DNA of 45,890 nucleotides from Pseudomonadales bacterium (GCA_023256835.1 JALREE010000292.1:1-45890), one strand, 5' to 3'. Numbered from the stretch's first letter, positions 15,480-24,022 are shown. Made by a program: numbers and translations. The notes: a model not told the origin generated them from the letters alone.

Positions 15480-16205
15480 ATGTCGTCTGCCCGCCGTCTT
15501 TTGCTTGTCTGTCTCGGCCTGCTGGCCACTGCCTGCGCCGCCGTGGCTCAGGACCAGTCCGAACCGCGCTATGTCTATGCCCCGGAACGCAGCATCGATG
15601 GCGGCACCGGCATGTTCTACATGGGTCGGGAAACCTCCGGCGTCATGGGGCACCTGGCCGCCGAGTGGCTGGAGCGTCCCACCCGCACGCACGAGGAAAT
15701 GCCTGACGAGGTGGTGGAGAACATGGCTCTGCGCCCCACCGATGTGGTCGCCGACATCGGCGCCGGTTCCGGCTATTTCACCTTCCGCATCGCCGCCAAG
15801 GTGCCCCAGGGCAAGGTGCTGGCCGTGGACATCCAGCCCGAGATGCTGGCCATGGTGGAGGCGCGTCGTCTCAACGAGAACGTGAGCAATGTGGAAGGTG
15901 TGCTGGGGGATCTGCAGAGCACCAATCTGCCACCCGACTCCGTGGACGTGGCCTTTCTGGTGGATGCCTACCACGAGTTCTCCCATCCCTACGAGATGAT
16001 GCAGAGCATCTTCACCGCGCTGAAGCCTGGCGGGCGACTGATTCTCGTAGAATATCGCGGGGAGGATCGCAACGTGCCCATCCGGCCCTTGCACAAGATG
16101 ACGCAGGCCCAGGTCAAGCGCGAGATGGCAGTGTTCGACCTGCAGTTCGAGGAGACGCTGGACTTCCTGCCCTGGCAGCACATGATGATCTTCAGCAAGC
16201 GCTGA
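15480..16205 (+). CDS. Exported class I SAM-dependent methyltransferase
   Basis: A 241-residue protein with a Rossmann methyltransferase fold: motif I VVADIGAGSGYFTFRIA near residue 86, motif II VLAVDIQPEML near 112, and the post-motif region VAFLVDAYHEFSHP near 153 followed by LKPGGRLILVEYRG. It begins with a clear export signal (MSSARRLLLVCLGLLATACAAVAQD, residues 1-25 in outline), so it seems to work outside the cytoplasm, where SAM is not normally supplied. ATAC is a weak lipobox, so lipoprotein attachment is possible. The start at 15480 has AGGAG 9 bases upstream; an in-frame ATG at 15456 would put the site inside the gene. It converges on the truncated-hemoglobin gene with 12 bases between. 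Substrate is unknown. Confidence 0.83.
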   Translation: MSSARRLLLVCLGLLATACAAVAQDQSEPRYVYAPERSIDGGTGMFYMGRETSGVMGHLAAEWLERPTRTHEEMPDEVVENMALRPTDVVADIGAGSGYFTFRIAAKVPQGKVLAVDIQPEMLAMVEARRLNENVSNVEGVLGDLQSTNLPPDSVDVAFLVDAYHEFSHPYEMMQSIFTALKPGGRLILVEYRGEDRNVPIRPLHKMTQAQVKREMAVFDLQFEETLDFLPWQHMMIFSKR

Positions 16206-16217
16206 AGCTGGGGCGAA

Positions 16218-16657
16218 TCAGCGCTCGATGATCTCGCCACGCAGGGCGGCCAGGCGGGCCAGCAGGCGATTCTGCGGCCCGAGGGGAATGCCGGCCTTGT
16301 CCATCGCGGCCATCATGTCTTCCACGATGGCATTGAAGTCGGCCTCCGTCACACCCATGCCGGCATGGGTGTCGATCATGCTGTCACCCTGATCTGATAC
16401 GCACAGGGGCCGTCGGCCACCATGCACAGATGCTGGTTCAGCATCACGCGAAAGCGCTGCACGTTCGACACCTCGAAGTGATCGATGACGCGCTCGTCCC
16501 CCGCAATCTCCAGAATGAAGTTCTCCACGATGATGGCGATGGCTGACTCGCCGCCCAGGGCCTCGTAGAGCGTCGCCTCGGCGGGCTTGCCGCTGCAGGC
16601 CGTCAGGCTGCAGGACAGCAGCAGGGGCAGGACGAGCGTGCGGGCGCGCGGTGACAT
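16218..16657 (-). pseudogene. Lipoprotein truncated hemoglobin, split by 5-bp duplication
   Basis: Two overlapping frames together encode a group 1 truncated hemoglobin. Frame one (from ATG 16657) gives a lipoprotein signal (SCSLTAC, Cys21), then TLYEALGGESAIAIIVENF and LNQHLCMVADGPCAYQ, and ends early at 16376. Frame two carries the remainder, GDSMIDTHAGMGVTEADF, with the expected proximal His, down to the stop at 16218. The break is a tandem ATCAG ATCAG (plus-strand CTGAT at 16389-16393 and 16394-16398). Removing one copy gives GPCAYQGDSMIDTHAGMG, the normal family reading. So an intact gene would be about 145 codons. It begins 3 bases after the DUF3034-like gene and is probably in its operon. 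Real inactivation, slippage-based switching or an assembly error cannot be separated here. Confidence 0.85.
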
Positions 16658-16660
16658 GAT

Positions 16661-17507
16661 TCAGAAGGCTCCCTGCAGTGAAAGGTAGACGCCCGACTGG
16701 TCCGGGGCTCCGGCGATGAGACCCAGGTTCACCCAGGCGGCCGTGAGGGACACGCGCTTGTCGGGGAACCAGGCGATGAATACATCGTGGGCATCGTGTT
16801 CTTCCAGCGCGCGCAGATTGTCCGGCTTCTGACGATATTCGGCGCCGACCACCCAGCTGCGCGTCAGGAACACGGCCACCGCGGCTTCCAGTTGCCAGCG
16901 TGCGTCCATGTCATCCCCGCCATGGCCCAGCAGGCCGTACTGATTGGCGCTGGAATGCCGCAGATTGACGTTGAGCAGCGTGGTGCGTCCCGCCACCCCG
17001 GCAATCCACGCCCGGGCAGCACCCACATAGAGATCGGTGCCGGCCGTGCTGCGTGCACCCACGGCTCGGGCCGTGGCCGGGTCGCGCAGGGCATGGTGTT
17101 CCACGCCCGCCACCAGCTGCGGCAGCCGGTCGTAGAGCACATCGCCCGCGACTCGCCACTTCAGTCCCACCACGTCCTGGCTGATCCTGGCGCCATTGGC
17201 CTTGATGTCGAAATTCTGTCGGGCGAACGAGACCTCGGCCCGGTCGCGGATGTTGAGCGCGGCGCCGGCGACGTCCAGGGTGAAGTCATCCACGCTGGCA
17301 TGGGTGGCGAACACGCTGCCGCTGGAAGAGGGGGTGCGTGGCATAGCCGGTCAGCGTGGCCCAGGGAATCAGACCGCCGCCACTGGCGGCGCTGATGCTG
17401 CTGACGCCGCCGGTGCCGCGCAGGCGGCCGTCCAATTGCGCCTGCGCCGCACTGGCAAGAAAGCCCAAGGTCAGCAGCGTGCAGGCGAGGGCGGCACTCT
17501 TTTTCAT
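16661..17507 (-). pseudogene. DUF3034-like outer-membrane protein, frameshifted
   Basis: The first frame (ATG 17507) starts with a signal peptide (MKKSAALACTLLTLGFLASA, then QAQ) and LDGRLRGTGGVSSISAASGG, then GLIPWATLTGYATHP, after which it turns to unrelated residues and stops at 17286. A second frame continues with SSSGSVFATHASVDDFTLDV and runs to 16661, ending LQGAF with the terminal Phe usual for outer-membrane beta-barrels. Deleting one base from the G5 run at 17330-17334 joins them as GYATHPSSSGSVFATHASV. The combined product, about 280 residues, matches what I recall of DUF3034 proteins, whose role is unknown. The ATG overlaps the cupredoxin stop (ATGA) and the stop is 3 bases from the hemoglobin gene, so this is the middle of an operon. 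Confidence 0.82.
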
Positions 17508-18169
17508 GGGGACACTCCAGACTGGGGTTGCGTCAGCGCGCGGAAGCCGAACACCTGGTCCGGCTGGCGCACGTTGAGCTGGACGCGCAAGGTGCCGTCG
17601 GCGTCAGGTTCCAACGCGTTGAGTTCGCGGCGATTGTCCGGATCGGTGGACCAGGGATGCCAGATCGACAACGAAGGCGGCAGTGTGCTCATGGACAGGG
17701 TGGCACTGCCCTGCGCGTCGGTGACAGCCACGTGCGCAAACTCGCTCACGTAGATGTATCCCACCATACTGTCGTGGGTGTTGCAGCCCAGCACGGCGAT
17801 GCCGGGCTGGTCGAACAGGATCGGATCGCCATGCACATCCGCGTACAGCTCGGTGGAGAACTGCGGGATGGGCGAGAACGAATACACGTGATGGCGGATA
17901 TTGTCGTTGTTGGGGAAGTTCACCGACTGTCCCTGGGCGATGGCGATCACCATAGGCACGAAGCGCTTGTTGATCTGGTCGATGACGGCGATCTCGCCGG
18001 GCACTTGCTGCAGGGCTTCGTGCCGGCTCTCGACCACAGCGTTGGCGAGTGGCAGGCCGTCCTGATCCACCACCAGCACGTGCAGGTCGGCGACGGCGCT
18101 CAATGGCGCGAGCGCGCAGGCCAGCAGCAGGCCTCTACGCAGGAGTGGGACGAGTGATCGAGACGACAC
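17504..18169 (-). CDS. Exported cupredoxin, methylamine-utilisation-like
   Basis: A protein of about 221 residues with a signal peptide (RRGLLLACALAPLSAVA). The first part of the mature chain (LHVLVVDQDGLPLANAVV) resembles a carboxypeptidase-regulatory-like beta-sandwich. The second part carries a type 1 copper site: NIRHHVYSFS with candidate His, then LGCNTHDSMVGY with the Cys-x2-His-x2-Met ligand cluster. Such proteins are often labelled methylamine utilisation protein, though no methylamine genes are here. I prefer the GTG at 18169, preceded by AGGA 6 bases upstream; in-frame ATGs at 18187 and 18232 lack a site. The stop overlaps the next gene's ATG. It probably carries electrons or copper in the periplasm. 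Confidence 0.78.
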   Translation of the reverse strand: MSSRSLVPLLRRGLLLACALAPLSAVADLHVLVVDQDGLPLANAVVESRHEALQQVPGEIAVIDQINKRFVPMVIAIAQGQSVNFPNNDNIRHHVYSFSPIPQFSTELYADVHGDPILFDQPGIAVLGCNTHDSMVGYIYVSEFAHVAVTDAQGSATLSMSTLPPSLSIWHPWSTDPDNRRELNALEPDADGTLRVQLNVRQPDQVFGFRALTQPQSGVSP

Positions 18170-18260
18170 GGAGGTTCCTGGGAGCATGGGATTCTGCCGA
18201 GGCTTACGCCTCTGCGCTGCAGTCTGGATCACTGCGACGCAGGGGCGTGCGCGACGGACA

Positions 18261-20420
18261 TCAGAAGGTGGTGCGAATCTTCAGGGCGATCTTCTGGCCA
18301 CCGCCTGAGCTGCAGGAATCCTCGATCTCGCGCAGGCTGCCAAGGCCCACCAGGCCGTCGAAACGCAGACGATCGCGGCAGAACTCCGACTTCAGCACAT
18401 TGTTGGCCTCCAGGCGGAACGTGACGTCCTCGAAAGCGACCTTGGAGACGAACAGGTTCAGCTGAGTCCCGGGCAGGCCGACTTCCAGCGTGTCGACGTC
18501 CACGTTCTTCTCGCCGCCATGGAAGTCCGTCTGCAGGTTGAAGCCATAGTTGATGCCGAGGCCGGGCAGGTCATGCCGAAAGCCCAGCGAGGCATTGCCG
18601 CGGCCGTTGAAGCGACGGTCCGCGCCGAGGATCGGGTCGAACACGTAGGAGTCGAAGACATTGACGCTGGCGGTCAGCACCGCTTCCGGCAGTCCCAGGA
18701 ATCCCAGGCGTGCGCTGGCGTCGAAGTAGGCGCCGTAACGCTTGCCGTTGCCGAGGTTGCCAGTGGCTGATTCAGGGTCTGTCGGATCGCTGGAGAGGTT
18801 GATCTTGCCGATCACATCGTCGATGTCGCGATAGAAGGCGCGGGCACTGAGCACCCCACCATCGTTGGGCAGGCGGTACTCCAGGCCCAGCTCGTAGCGC
18901 ATCTCGATTTCCTGGGTCAGGTCCGGGTTGCCCGAGGTGGTGTCCTTGTCGTTGTCCTGATTGTTCGTGGTGGCCGTGAAGCTCTCGAAACTCAGCTGTG
19001 AGACCTGGCGTTCGGCTGTCGCGCGCAATTGCAGGGAACTGGTCATGTCGAAGCGGTAATCGAGTTTCGGGCGCCAGAACTGGAAGTCGCGCTCGCGGCT
19101 GGCAGCGCCGCTCTGACTGATGGCGGAATCCTCGTACAGCAGGGTGCTTTCCAGGCTCATGCGCGGGTTGAGCGTCCAGTTGTGCACGGCGAAGGCCTCG
19201 TAGCGCATTTCCTCCACCGTCGAGCCCTGGTTCGAGGAGCTGAGCACGGGCACCAGCCCGCCATACGCCACATTCGCGGCCCCGGTTGCGGTGGCAGAGC
19301 CCACCAGCAGACGCGTGTCGAGTATGGTCTGGGCGCGTTCGAAGCCCACCTGCATGTCCTGCGCGTCGCTCAGGCGCCAGCTGTAGCTGCCCTGACCGAT
19401 GCGCTCGCGGGTGGTGCGATCGGACTGCAGGTAGCTGGTCTTGTCGCGTGCATCGGCGAGCATGTTGAAACGCTCGCGCACGCTGTCCCGCACCTCTTCA
19501 TTGACTATGAACAGGAACTGGAAACGGCTGCCGTCAAGGAAGGTGTGTTCGTGATTGCCGCCAATCTCCCAGTTGCCGTGGTTGTTCTCGGTGTTTTCCC
19601 ACTCACGGCGGAACACATCGGTCACGGCCGGCGCTCGCAGGATGCTGCGGTCGATGTTGTAGGGATGATCCTCGTCGCCGATCAGCGCATTGAACTGCAG
19701 GCGATCGCGCTCGAAGTCGTAGCCGAGGTTCATGCTGGCCTGCACCGCGCTCTGATCGCGGTAACTGTCTTCCAGCACGATCTCGCTCAGGCGGCGGTCT
19801 GGCAGGTAGTTGTACTCCTTGCGCTGGAAACCGTTGTAGCGCGGGTCCACCTCCAGATTGAAAAGGTAGTTCAAGGCGCCTGCCTGGCCGCCGTAGGAGA
19901 ACGACCCGCCGGGATCAAGGGTGTCGTCATGGTGGTAGTCCATGCTGATCTCGGCCGAGATGCTGGCAGTGTCCATGGACTCTTTCAGCACGATGTTCAC
20001 CACCTGGGCAGAGCCACGCACATCCATGTCGCCGGAGGAGCCCCGGATGATCTCGATGCGCTCCACCTGATCCGCGGCAATGCGCGTCAGCTGGCTGCTG
20101 GTGGAGTTGTCCTTGCCGGCCACGCGCTTGCCGTTGATCAGCAGCTCGCCGCTGGTGCCAAGGCCACGGCCCCCGCCGTTGTTGTTGCCACGTCCGAGCG
20201 TGACGCCGGGAATGCGGGTGACCATGTCGTTGGCAGATGCCGGGGTGTAGTGTTCGAAGAAGCTGGCCGGGTAGACGACGGTGGATTCATCGCTGCCGGC
20301 TTCCTGCGCCTGGGCGGTGGAGATGGCAATGGCAATGGCGAGGGCAAGGGTGGTACGGGTGGCAAGGAGTAGACAGGGATTTTGCAACAAATGGGAAAAG
20401 ACAATTCGCCGATCTGTCAT
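18261..20420 (-). CDS. TonB-dependent outer-membrane receptor
   Basis: A 719-residue receptor. The signal peptide spans residues 1-39, with an unusual LALAIAIAIS core and ending AQAQE. A possible TonB box is STVVYPA near residue 45. The plug domain follows: NDMVTRIPGVTLGRG, a run of Asn/Gly (NNNGGGRG), LLINGKRVAGKD, and VERIEIIRGSSGDMDVRGSAQVVNIVL, which are classic plug motifs. The remainder is a 22-strand-type barrel ending KIRTTF with the terminal Phe. GGAG lies 7 bases before the ATG. Receptors of this plug type (with LLINGKR) include putative oligosaccharide and lipid-type transporters, but substrate cannot be told. The cupredoxin gene starts 91 bases downstream, so coexpression is possible. 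Confidence 0.9.
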   Translation of the reverse strand: MTDRRIVFSHLLQNPCLLLATRTTLALAIAIAISTAQAQEAGSDESTVVYPASFFEHYTPASANDMVTRIPGVTLGRGNNNGGGRGLGTSGELLINGKRVAGKDNSTSSQLTRIAADQVERIEIIRGSSGDMDVRGSAQVVNIVLKESMDTASISAEISMDYHHDDTLDPGGSFSYGGQAGALNYLFNLEVDPRYNGFQRKEYNYLPDRRLSEIVLEDSYRDQSAVQASMNLGYDFERDRLQFNALIGDEDHPYNIDRSILRAPAVTDVFRREWENTENNHGNWEIGGNHEHTFLDGSRFQFLFIVNEEVRDSVRERFNMLADARDKTSYLQSDRTTRERIGQGSYSWRLSDAQDMQVGFERAQTILDTRLLVGSATATGAANVAYGGLVPVLSSSNQGSTVEEMRYEAFAVHNWTLNPRMSLESTLLYEDSAISQSGAASRERDFQFWRPKLDYRFDMTSSLQLRATAERQVSQLSFESFTATTNNQDNDKDTTSGNPDLTQEIEMRYELGLEYRLPNDGGVLSARAFYRDIDDVIGKINLSSDPTDPESATGNLGNGKRYGAYFDASARLGFLGLPEAVLTASVNVFDSYVFDPILGADRRFNGRGNASLGFRHDLPGLGINYGFNLQTDFHGGEKNVDVDTLEVGLPGTQLNLFVSKVAFEDVTFRLEANNVLKSEFCRDRLRFDGLVGLGSLREIEDSCSSGGGQKIALKIRTTF

Positions 20421-20592
20421 GTGAACTCCGGAATGTAACGAGTCGAGTAAAACGCACGAGGTACGTCGTTAGAGGTTCCGTTCAACGCCAGATTTGGCCC
20501 TGATCGAATATTGAACGATTGGAGTGTACAGGAGCAAAGTGTCCGCTTTGGTAACAAATTGTGATCCGCTGTGCTTTAGGCGGGTTCAATTC

Positions 20593-20636
20593 TGTCAAAC
20601 TGCGGGCAACTGCCTGTTTTTGACAATGCGCTGTCA
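20593..20636. repeat. TGTCAAA inverted repeat with third half-site
   Basis: TGTCAAA (20593-20599) and TTTGACA (20619-20625) form perfect 7-base inverted arms 19 bases apart. A further TGTCA at 20632 makes a second inverted pair, TGACA-ATGCGC-TGTCA. The cluster lies just upstream of the ETF-QO promoter and is a plausible operator. The cognate regulator is unknown. Confidence 0.45.
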
Positions 20637-20657
20637 TGTGCCGGGAGGCCCCGTACT

Positions 20658-20686
20658 TTGCGCTTTGCAGACCGATTGCGCATAAT
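20658..20686 (+). promoter_or_regulatory. Probable promoter of ETF-QO gene
   Basis: TTGCGC (20658-20663), a 17-base spacer and CATAAT (20681-20686), followed by the GC discriminator GCGCGCC. The -10 is good and the -35 weak. The start of transcription would be about 28 bases before the ATG. Confidence 0.5.
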
Positions 20687-20720
20687 GCGCGCCTGTTTTG
20701 AGCGGCCAGCCGGAGAAGGA

Positions 20721-22394
20721 ATGATGCAGCGCGAGTCCATGGAAGTTGATGTCGTCATCGTTGGAGCCGGGCCGGCCGGCCTTGCCACTGCCTGCAGATT
20801 GCTGCAACTGGCCCGGGAGTCCGGCCAGGAAATCAGTGTCTGCGTGCTGGAGAAGGGCTCCGAAGTCGGCGCCCATATTCTCTCCGGTGCCGTCTTCGAG
20901 CCCAGTGCCCTCGATGAGCTGTTCCCGGACTGGAAGGCTCGCGGCGCACCGCTGAACACCGCGGTCACCGGCGATGACGTCTACTACCTCTCGGGCCCCG
21001 AAAGTGCCGTGCGGTTCCCCGGCCCGCTGGTGCCGCGGCCCATGCACAACGACGGTAACTACATCATTTCCCTGGGTAATCTCTGCCGCTGGCTGGCCGA
21101 GCAGGCCACAGAACTGGGTGCCGAGATATTCCCGGGATTCGCGGCGGCCGAAGTGCTCTATCACGAGGATGGCAGCGTGAAGGGCGTCGCCACTGGCGAC
21201 ATGGGCGTGGATGCTCAGGGTGAGCAGAAGGGCAGCTTCCAGCCGGGCTTCGAGTTTCATGCGCGTTACACCGTGTTTGCCGAAGGCTGCCGCGGCCACC
21301 TGGGCAAGGAGTTGATCGAGCGCTTCCAGCTGGCTCGCGACAGTGACCCACAGCACTACGGCATCGGTTTGAAGGAAGTCTGGGAGATTCCGCCGGAAAA
21401 GCACAAGGAAGGTCTGGTGGTGCACACTGCGGGTTACCCGCTCATCGGAGCGAGCGCGGCGGGCTCCAGCGGCGGCTTCCTCTACCACAGCGAGAACAAC
21501 CAGGTGTCGGTGGGGCTGATCGTCGATCTGGGTTATCGCAACCCGCATCTGAGCCCCTTCGAGGAATTCCAGAAATTCAAGCAGCATCCGGTCATCAAGC
21601 AGTATCTGCTGGGTGGCAGGCGCTTGAGCTATGGTGCCCGGGCCCTGAACAAGGGCGGCTTGAATTCCTTGCCGCAGATGCATTTTCCTGGCGGTCTGCT
21701 GGTGGGTTGCGAGGCCGGCACGCTCAACGCCGCGAAGATCAAGGGCAGTCACACCGCGATGAAATCCGGCATGCTGGCGGCCGAGTCCCTGCACGCCGCA
21801 CTGCGCCAGGCGGCCGACGCGGGGGAGGCGCCGCGCGAACTGGTGGACTACGCCAGCCGCTTCCGCCAGTCGGCTCTGCATGCGGAGCTGCACACGTCGC
21901 GCAACTTCAGCGCCGGGTTCCACGCGCTGGGGTTCTGGCTCGGCAGTGCCTTGGTGTTTCTGGAACACAATGTCCTGCGTGGCCGCTTCCCATTCACGCT
22001 GCGCGATCGCACGGCCGACCATCTGCAATTGCTGCCCGCTGCCGAGGCGCCGCGCATCGAATATCCCAAGCCTGACGGGAAGATCAGTTTCGACAGGTTG
22101 TCGTCCGTCTTTCTCTCCAATACCAATCACGAGGAAGACCAGCCCTGCCATTTGCGTCTGCGCGACCCGTCGGTTCCGCTGACGCAGAACCTGCCACTCT
22201 ACGACGAACCGGCACAACGCTACTGCCCGGCAGGGGTGTATGAAATCGTGGAAGAGGCTGACGGCAGCAAGCGCTTCCAGATCAACGCCCAGAACTGTGT
22301 GCACTGCAAGACCTGCGACATCAAGGACCCGGCGCAGAACATCCAGTGGGTGACTCCGGAAGGGGGCGGAGGCCCCAATTACCCGAACATGTAG
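20721..22394 (+). CDS. Electron transfer flavoprotein:ubiquinone oxidoreductase
   Basis: A 557-residue ETF-QO. It takes electrons from reduced ETF, mainly from fatty-acid and amino-acid dehydrogenases, and passes them to ubiquinone at the inner membrane. Residues 7-36 hold the FAD-binding motif VDVVIVGAGPAGLATAC. The next segments ISVCVLEKGSEVGAHILSGA and the central HTAGYPL and SGGFLYH stretches are typical. The C-terminal 4Fe-4S domain has CPAGVYEI and the cluster NCVHCKTCDIKDP, closing with NIQWVTPEGGGGPNYPNM as in ETF-QO from other bacteria. Length matches. GGAGAAGG lies just upstream of the ATG pair at 20721. ETF subunits are not in the window. Confidence 0.94.
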   Translation: MMQRESMEVDVVIVGAGPAGLATACRLLQLARESGQEISVCVLEKGSEVGAHILSGAVFEPSALDELFPDWKARGAPLNTAVTGDDVYYLSGPESAVRFPGPLVPRPMHNDGNYIISLGNLCRWLAEQATELGAEIFPGFAAAEVLYHEDGSVKGVATGDMGVDAQGEQKGSFQPGFEFHARYTVFAEGCRGHLGKELIERFQLARDSDPQHYGIGLKEVWEIPPEKHKEGLVVHTAGYPLIGASAAGSSGGFLYHSENNQVSVGLIVDLGYRNPHLSPFEEFQKFKQHPVIKQYLLGGRRLSYGARALNKGGLNSLPQMHFPGGLLVGCEAGTLNAAKIKGSHTAMKSGMLAAESLHAALRQAADAGEAPRELVDYASRFRQSALHAELHTSRNFSAGFHALGFWLGSALVFLEHNVLRGRFPFTLRDRTADHLQLLPAAEAPRIEYPKPDGKISFDRLSSVFLSNTNHEEDQPCHLRLRDPSVPLTQNLPLYDEPAQRYCPAGVYEIVEEADGSKRFQINAQNCVHCKTCDIKDPAQNIQWVTPEGGGGPNYPNM

Positions 22395-22454
22395 CGCTTG
22401 CCAAGGTTCCGACCCTGACTTACTCTGGCCGCAACCGGGTTTCTGGAGTGTGCC

Positions 22455-23999
22455 ATGAGTCGCCAGTTTGCCATTGTGACAGCCTGCCTGCTGTGTTCGA
22501 CGCAGGTGCAGGCGCAAGTGGAACTGGCCGGGGAGCGCTGGTTTGCTGTCGACACTCCCAGCTTCCAGATTCTCAGCCAGCGCTCGCGCGCCGATACCGA
22601 GGAACAGGCCCGCTTGCTGGAGGCCTGGCGCCAGGCCGCCGTGCAGATTCTGTCTCCCGCGCTTGTCATCGGTGCCGACCCGATTCCCAACTACGTCTAC
22701 CTGTTCGACAATGACGACGATTACCGGCCTTTCGCGGAAGGTCAGGATTCTGCGTATCTGTATTCCTCCCCGCGTTCCAATTTCTTGGTGGTCTCCGATG
22801 CGCGCGGTGCGCAGGATCTCGCGGAGCATCACTACAGCCACTTTCTCATCAACAATCGGCCGATCGGTCTGCCGCGCTGGTTTGAGGAAGGCATGGCGCA
22901 TTACCTGTCGCGCCTGCGTGTGGAGGATGCACAGGTTAGTCTGATCCCCCTGGCTCGTGAACAGTACGATCTGGTGCTCGACGTTAATGACGTGCTCACG
23001 CTGGAGGAAATCCACTATGACAATGCCGCGCTGGCATCGCCGCGCCTCGTCCAGCTGGCCAATCTGAAGTCCGGTCTGTTCGTGCATTTTCTGCAGCACG
23101 CGCACGAATACGAGGGTTTTCTCGATCGTCGCAAACAGCTGCAGGACTACCTGGGGCATCTGCAGCAATCCCGCGCGGAACGCTTCGCCTACGATCAGTC
23201 CTTCGATGTCTCGCTGACTGCACTGGAGGAAGAGTTCGACCGTTTTCTGGTCTTGCTGAGCGAGACGCGCGAGGACGAACGCAATCTGTTTTCCCAGGAC
23301 GAATCAGCCGAGTTCACGGCGCAGCAGGCGCCGCTCGCACAAGTCACCCTGCAACTGGGCGAGCTGGCGCTGCATGCCGGCCGCTTCGAGCTTTCCGAGG
23401 CGTATTTCACGGCGCTGATGCAGGATGCAGCGCCACCCGGGAGAGCCTGGTCGGGGCAGGCCGATGCCTTGCGCATGCGCGAGTACGAAGAGGGCGACGT
23501 GGCGCCCGCAGTGGAGCCCCTGTATCTGCAGGCGCAGCGCATCGAGCCTGATGATTACCAGCTCTATCTCGACTACGGGCAGTATCTGGACACGGAGCTT
23601 AAGGACTGTGACGCGGACTACGCGCCGGCGCAGCGCGAACGGATGCAGCAACTCATGCGGGAGCAGTTCACTCGCGCCTTGGAATTGAACCCCGATTCGC
23701 CTGAAGTCCAGCTGTCCTATGCTCAGCTGTTCAGCGTGCCCGGCGCCGACTGGCAGCAGGGGATGCCCCATCATCAGCGTGCGCTGGACAGCCTTGCCGC
23801 CGATTCCTTTGTTCTGGAACAGGCTGTCGATTACGCGATTCTGGCCGACCGACTTGCAGACGCCAGACGACTTGTCGATCGCATGGCCCGGCCGATGCAC
23901 TTCTGGGGCGAGCACCCGTGGATCAGCGCTTTGAACGGCAAACTGCAGGCCGCCGATCGCGGGCAGCCCTGGGATGCCTGTGCGGACGCCGGGCGATGA
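22455..23999 (+). CDS. Exported protease-like TPR protein with altered zinc motif
   Basis: A 514-residue exported protein with a signal peptide (MSRQFAIVTACLLCSTQ, cleavage near VQAQ). Residues about 25-160 resemble gluzincin-type DUF1570 / peptidase MA proteins, with WFEEGMAHYLS at 142-152. Where these have HExxH, this protein has His125-His-Tyr-Ser-His129, so the catalytic Glu seems to be replaced by His126 and activity is doubtful. The C-terminal half (from about 295) contains TPR-like helices (VTLQLGELALHAGRFELSEAYF). GGAG lies 7 bases before the ATG. It heads a three-gene same-strand set (22455-26656) of exported TPR-type proteins with very short gaps. Precise role is unknown. Confidence 0.72.
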   Translation: MSRQFAIVTACLLCSTQVQAQVELAGERWFAVDTPSFQILSQRSRADTEEQARLLEAWRQAAVQILSPALVIGADPIPNYVYLFDNDDDYRPFAEGQDSAYLYSSPRSNFLVVSDARGAQDLAEHHYSHFLINNRPIGLPRWFEEGMAHYLSRLRVEDAQVSLIPLAREQYDLVLDVNDVLTLEEIHYDNAALASPRLVQLANLKSGLFVHFLQHAHEYEGFLDRRKQLQDYLGHLQQSRAERFAYDQSFDVSLTALEEEFDRFLVLLSETREDERNLFSQDESAEFTAQQAPLAQVTLQLGELALHAGRFELSEAYFTALMQDAAPPGRAWSGQADALRMREYEEGDVAPAVEPLYLQAQRIEPDDYQLYLDYGQYLDTELKDCDADYAPAQRERMQQLMREQFTRALELNPDSPEVQLSYAQLFSVPGADWQQGMPHHQRALDSLAADSFVLEQAVDYAILADRLADARRLVDRMARPMHFWGEHPWISALNGKLQAADRGQPWDACADAGR

Positions 24000-24022
24000 T
24001 CCTTGCCGTGAGGAGGGTCTGC

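Larger units (their letters stand above)
20421..20720. other. Divergent spacer between TonB receptor and ETF-QO genes
   Basis: A 300-base AT-richer spacer. The leftward part holds the receptor's ribosome site and an imperfect repeat, CAAAG-TGTCCG-CTTTG (20535-20550). The rightward part holds the TGTCA repeats described separately and a promoter for ETF-QO. No small gene is evident. Confidence 0.5.

Noticed and set aside
20593-20625. PsrA or FadR operator upstream of ETF-QO
   Set aside because: The half-site TGTCAAA and the 19-base spacing do not match the short-spaced CAAAC/GTTTG site known for PsrA, nor the FadR consensus.
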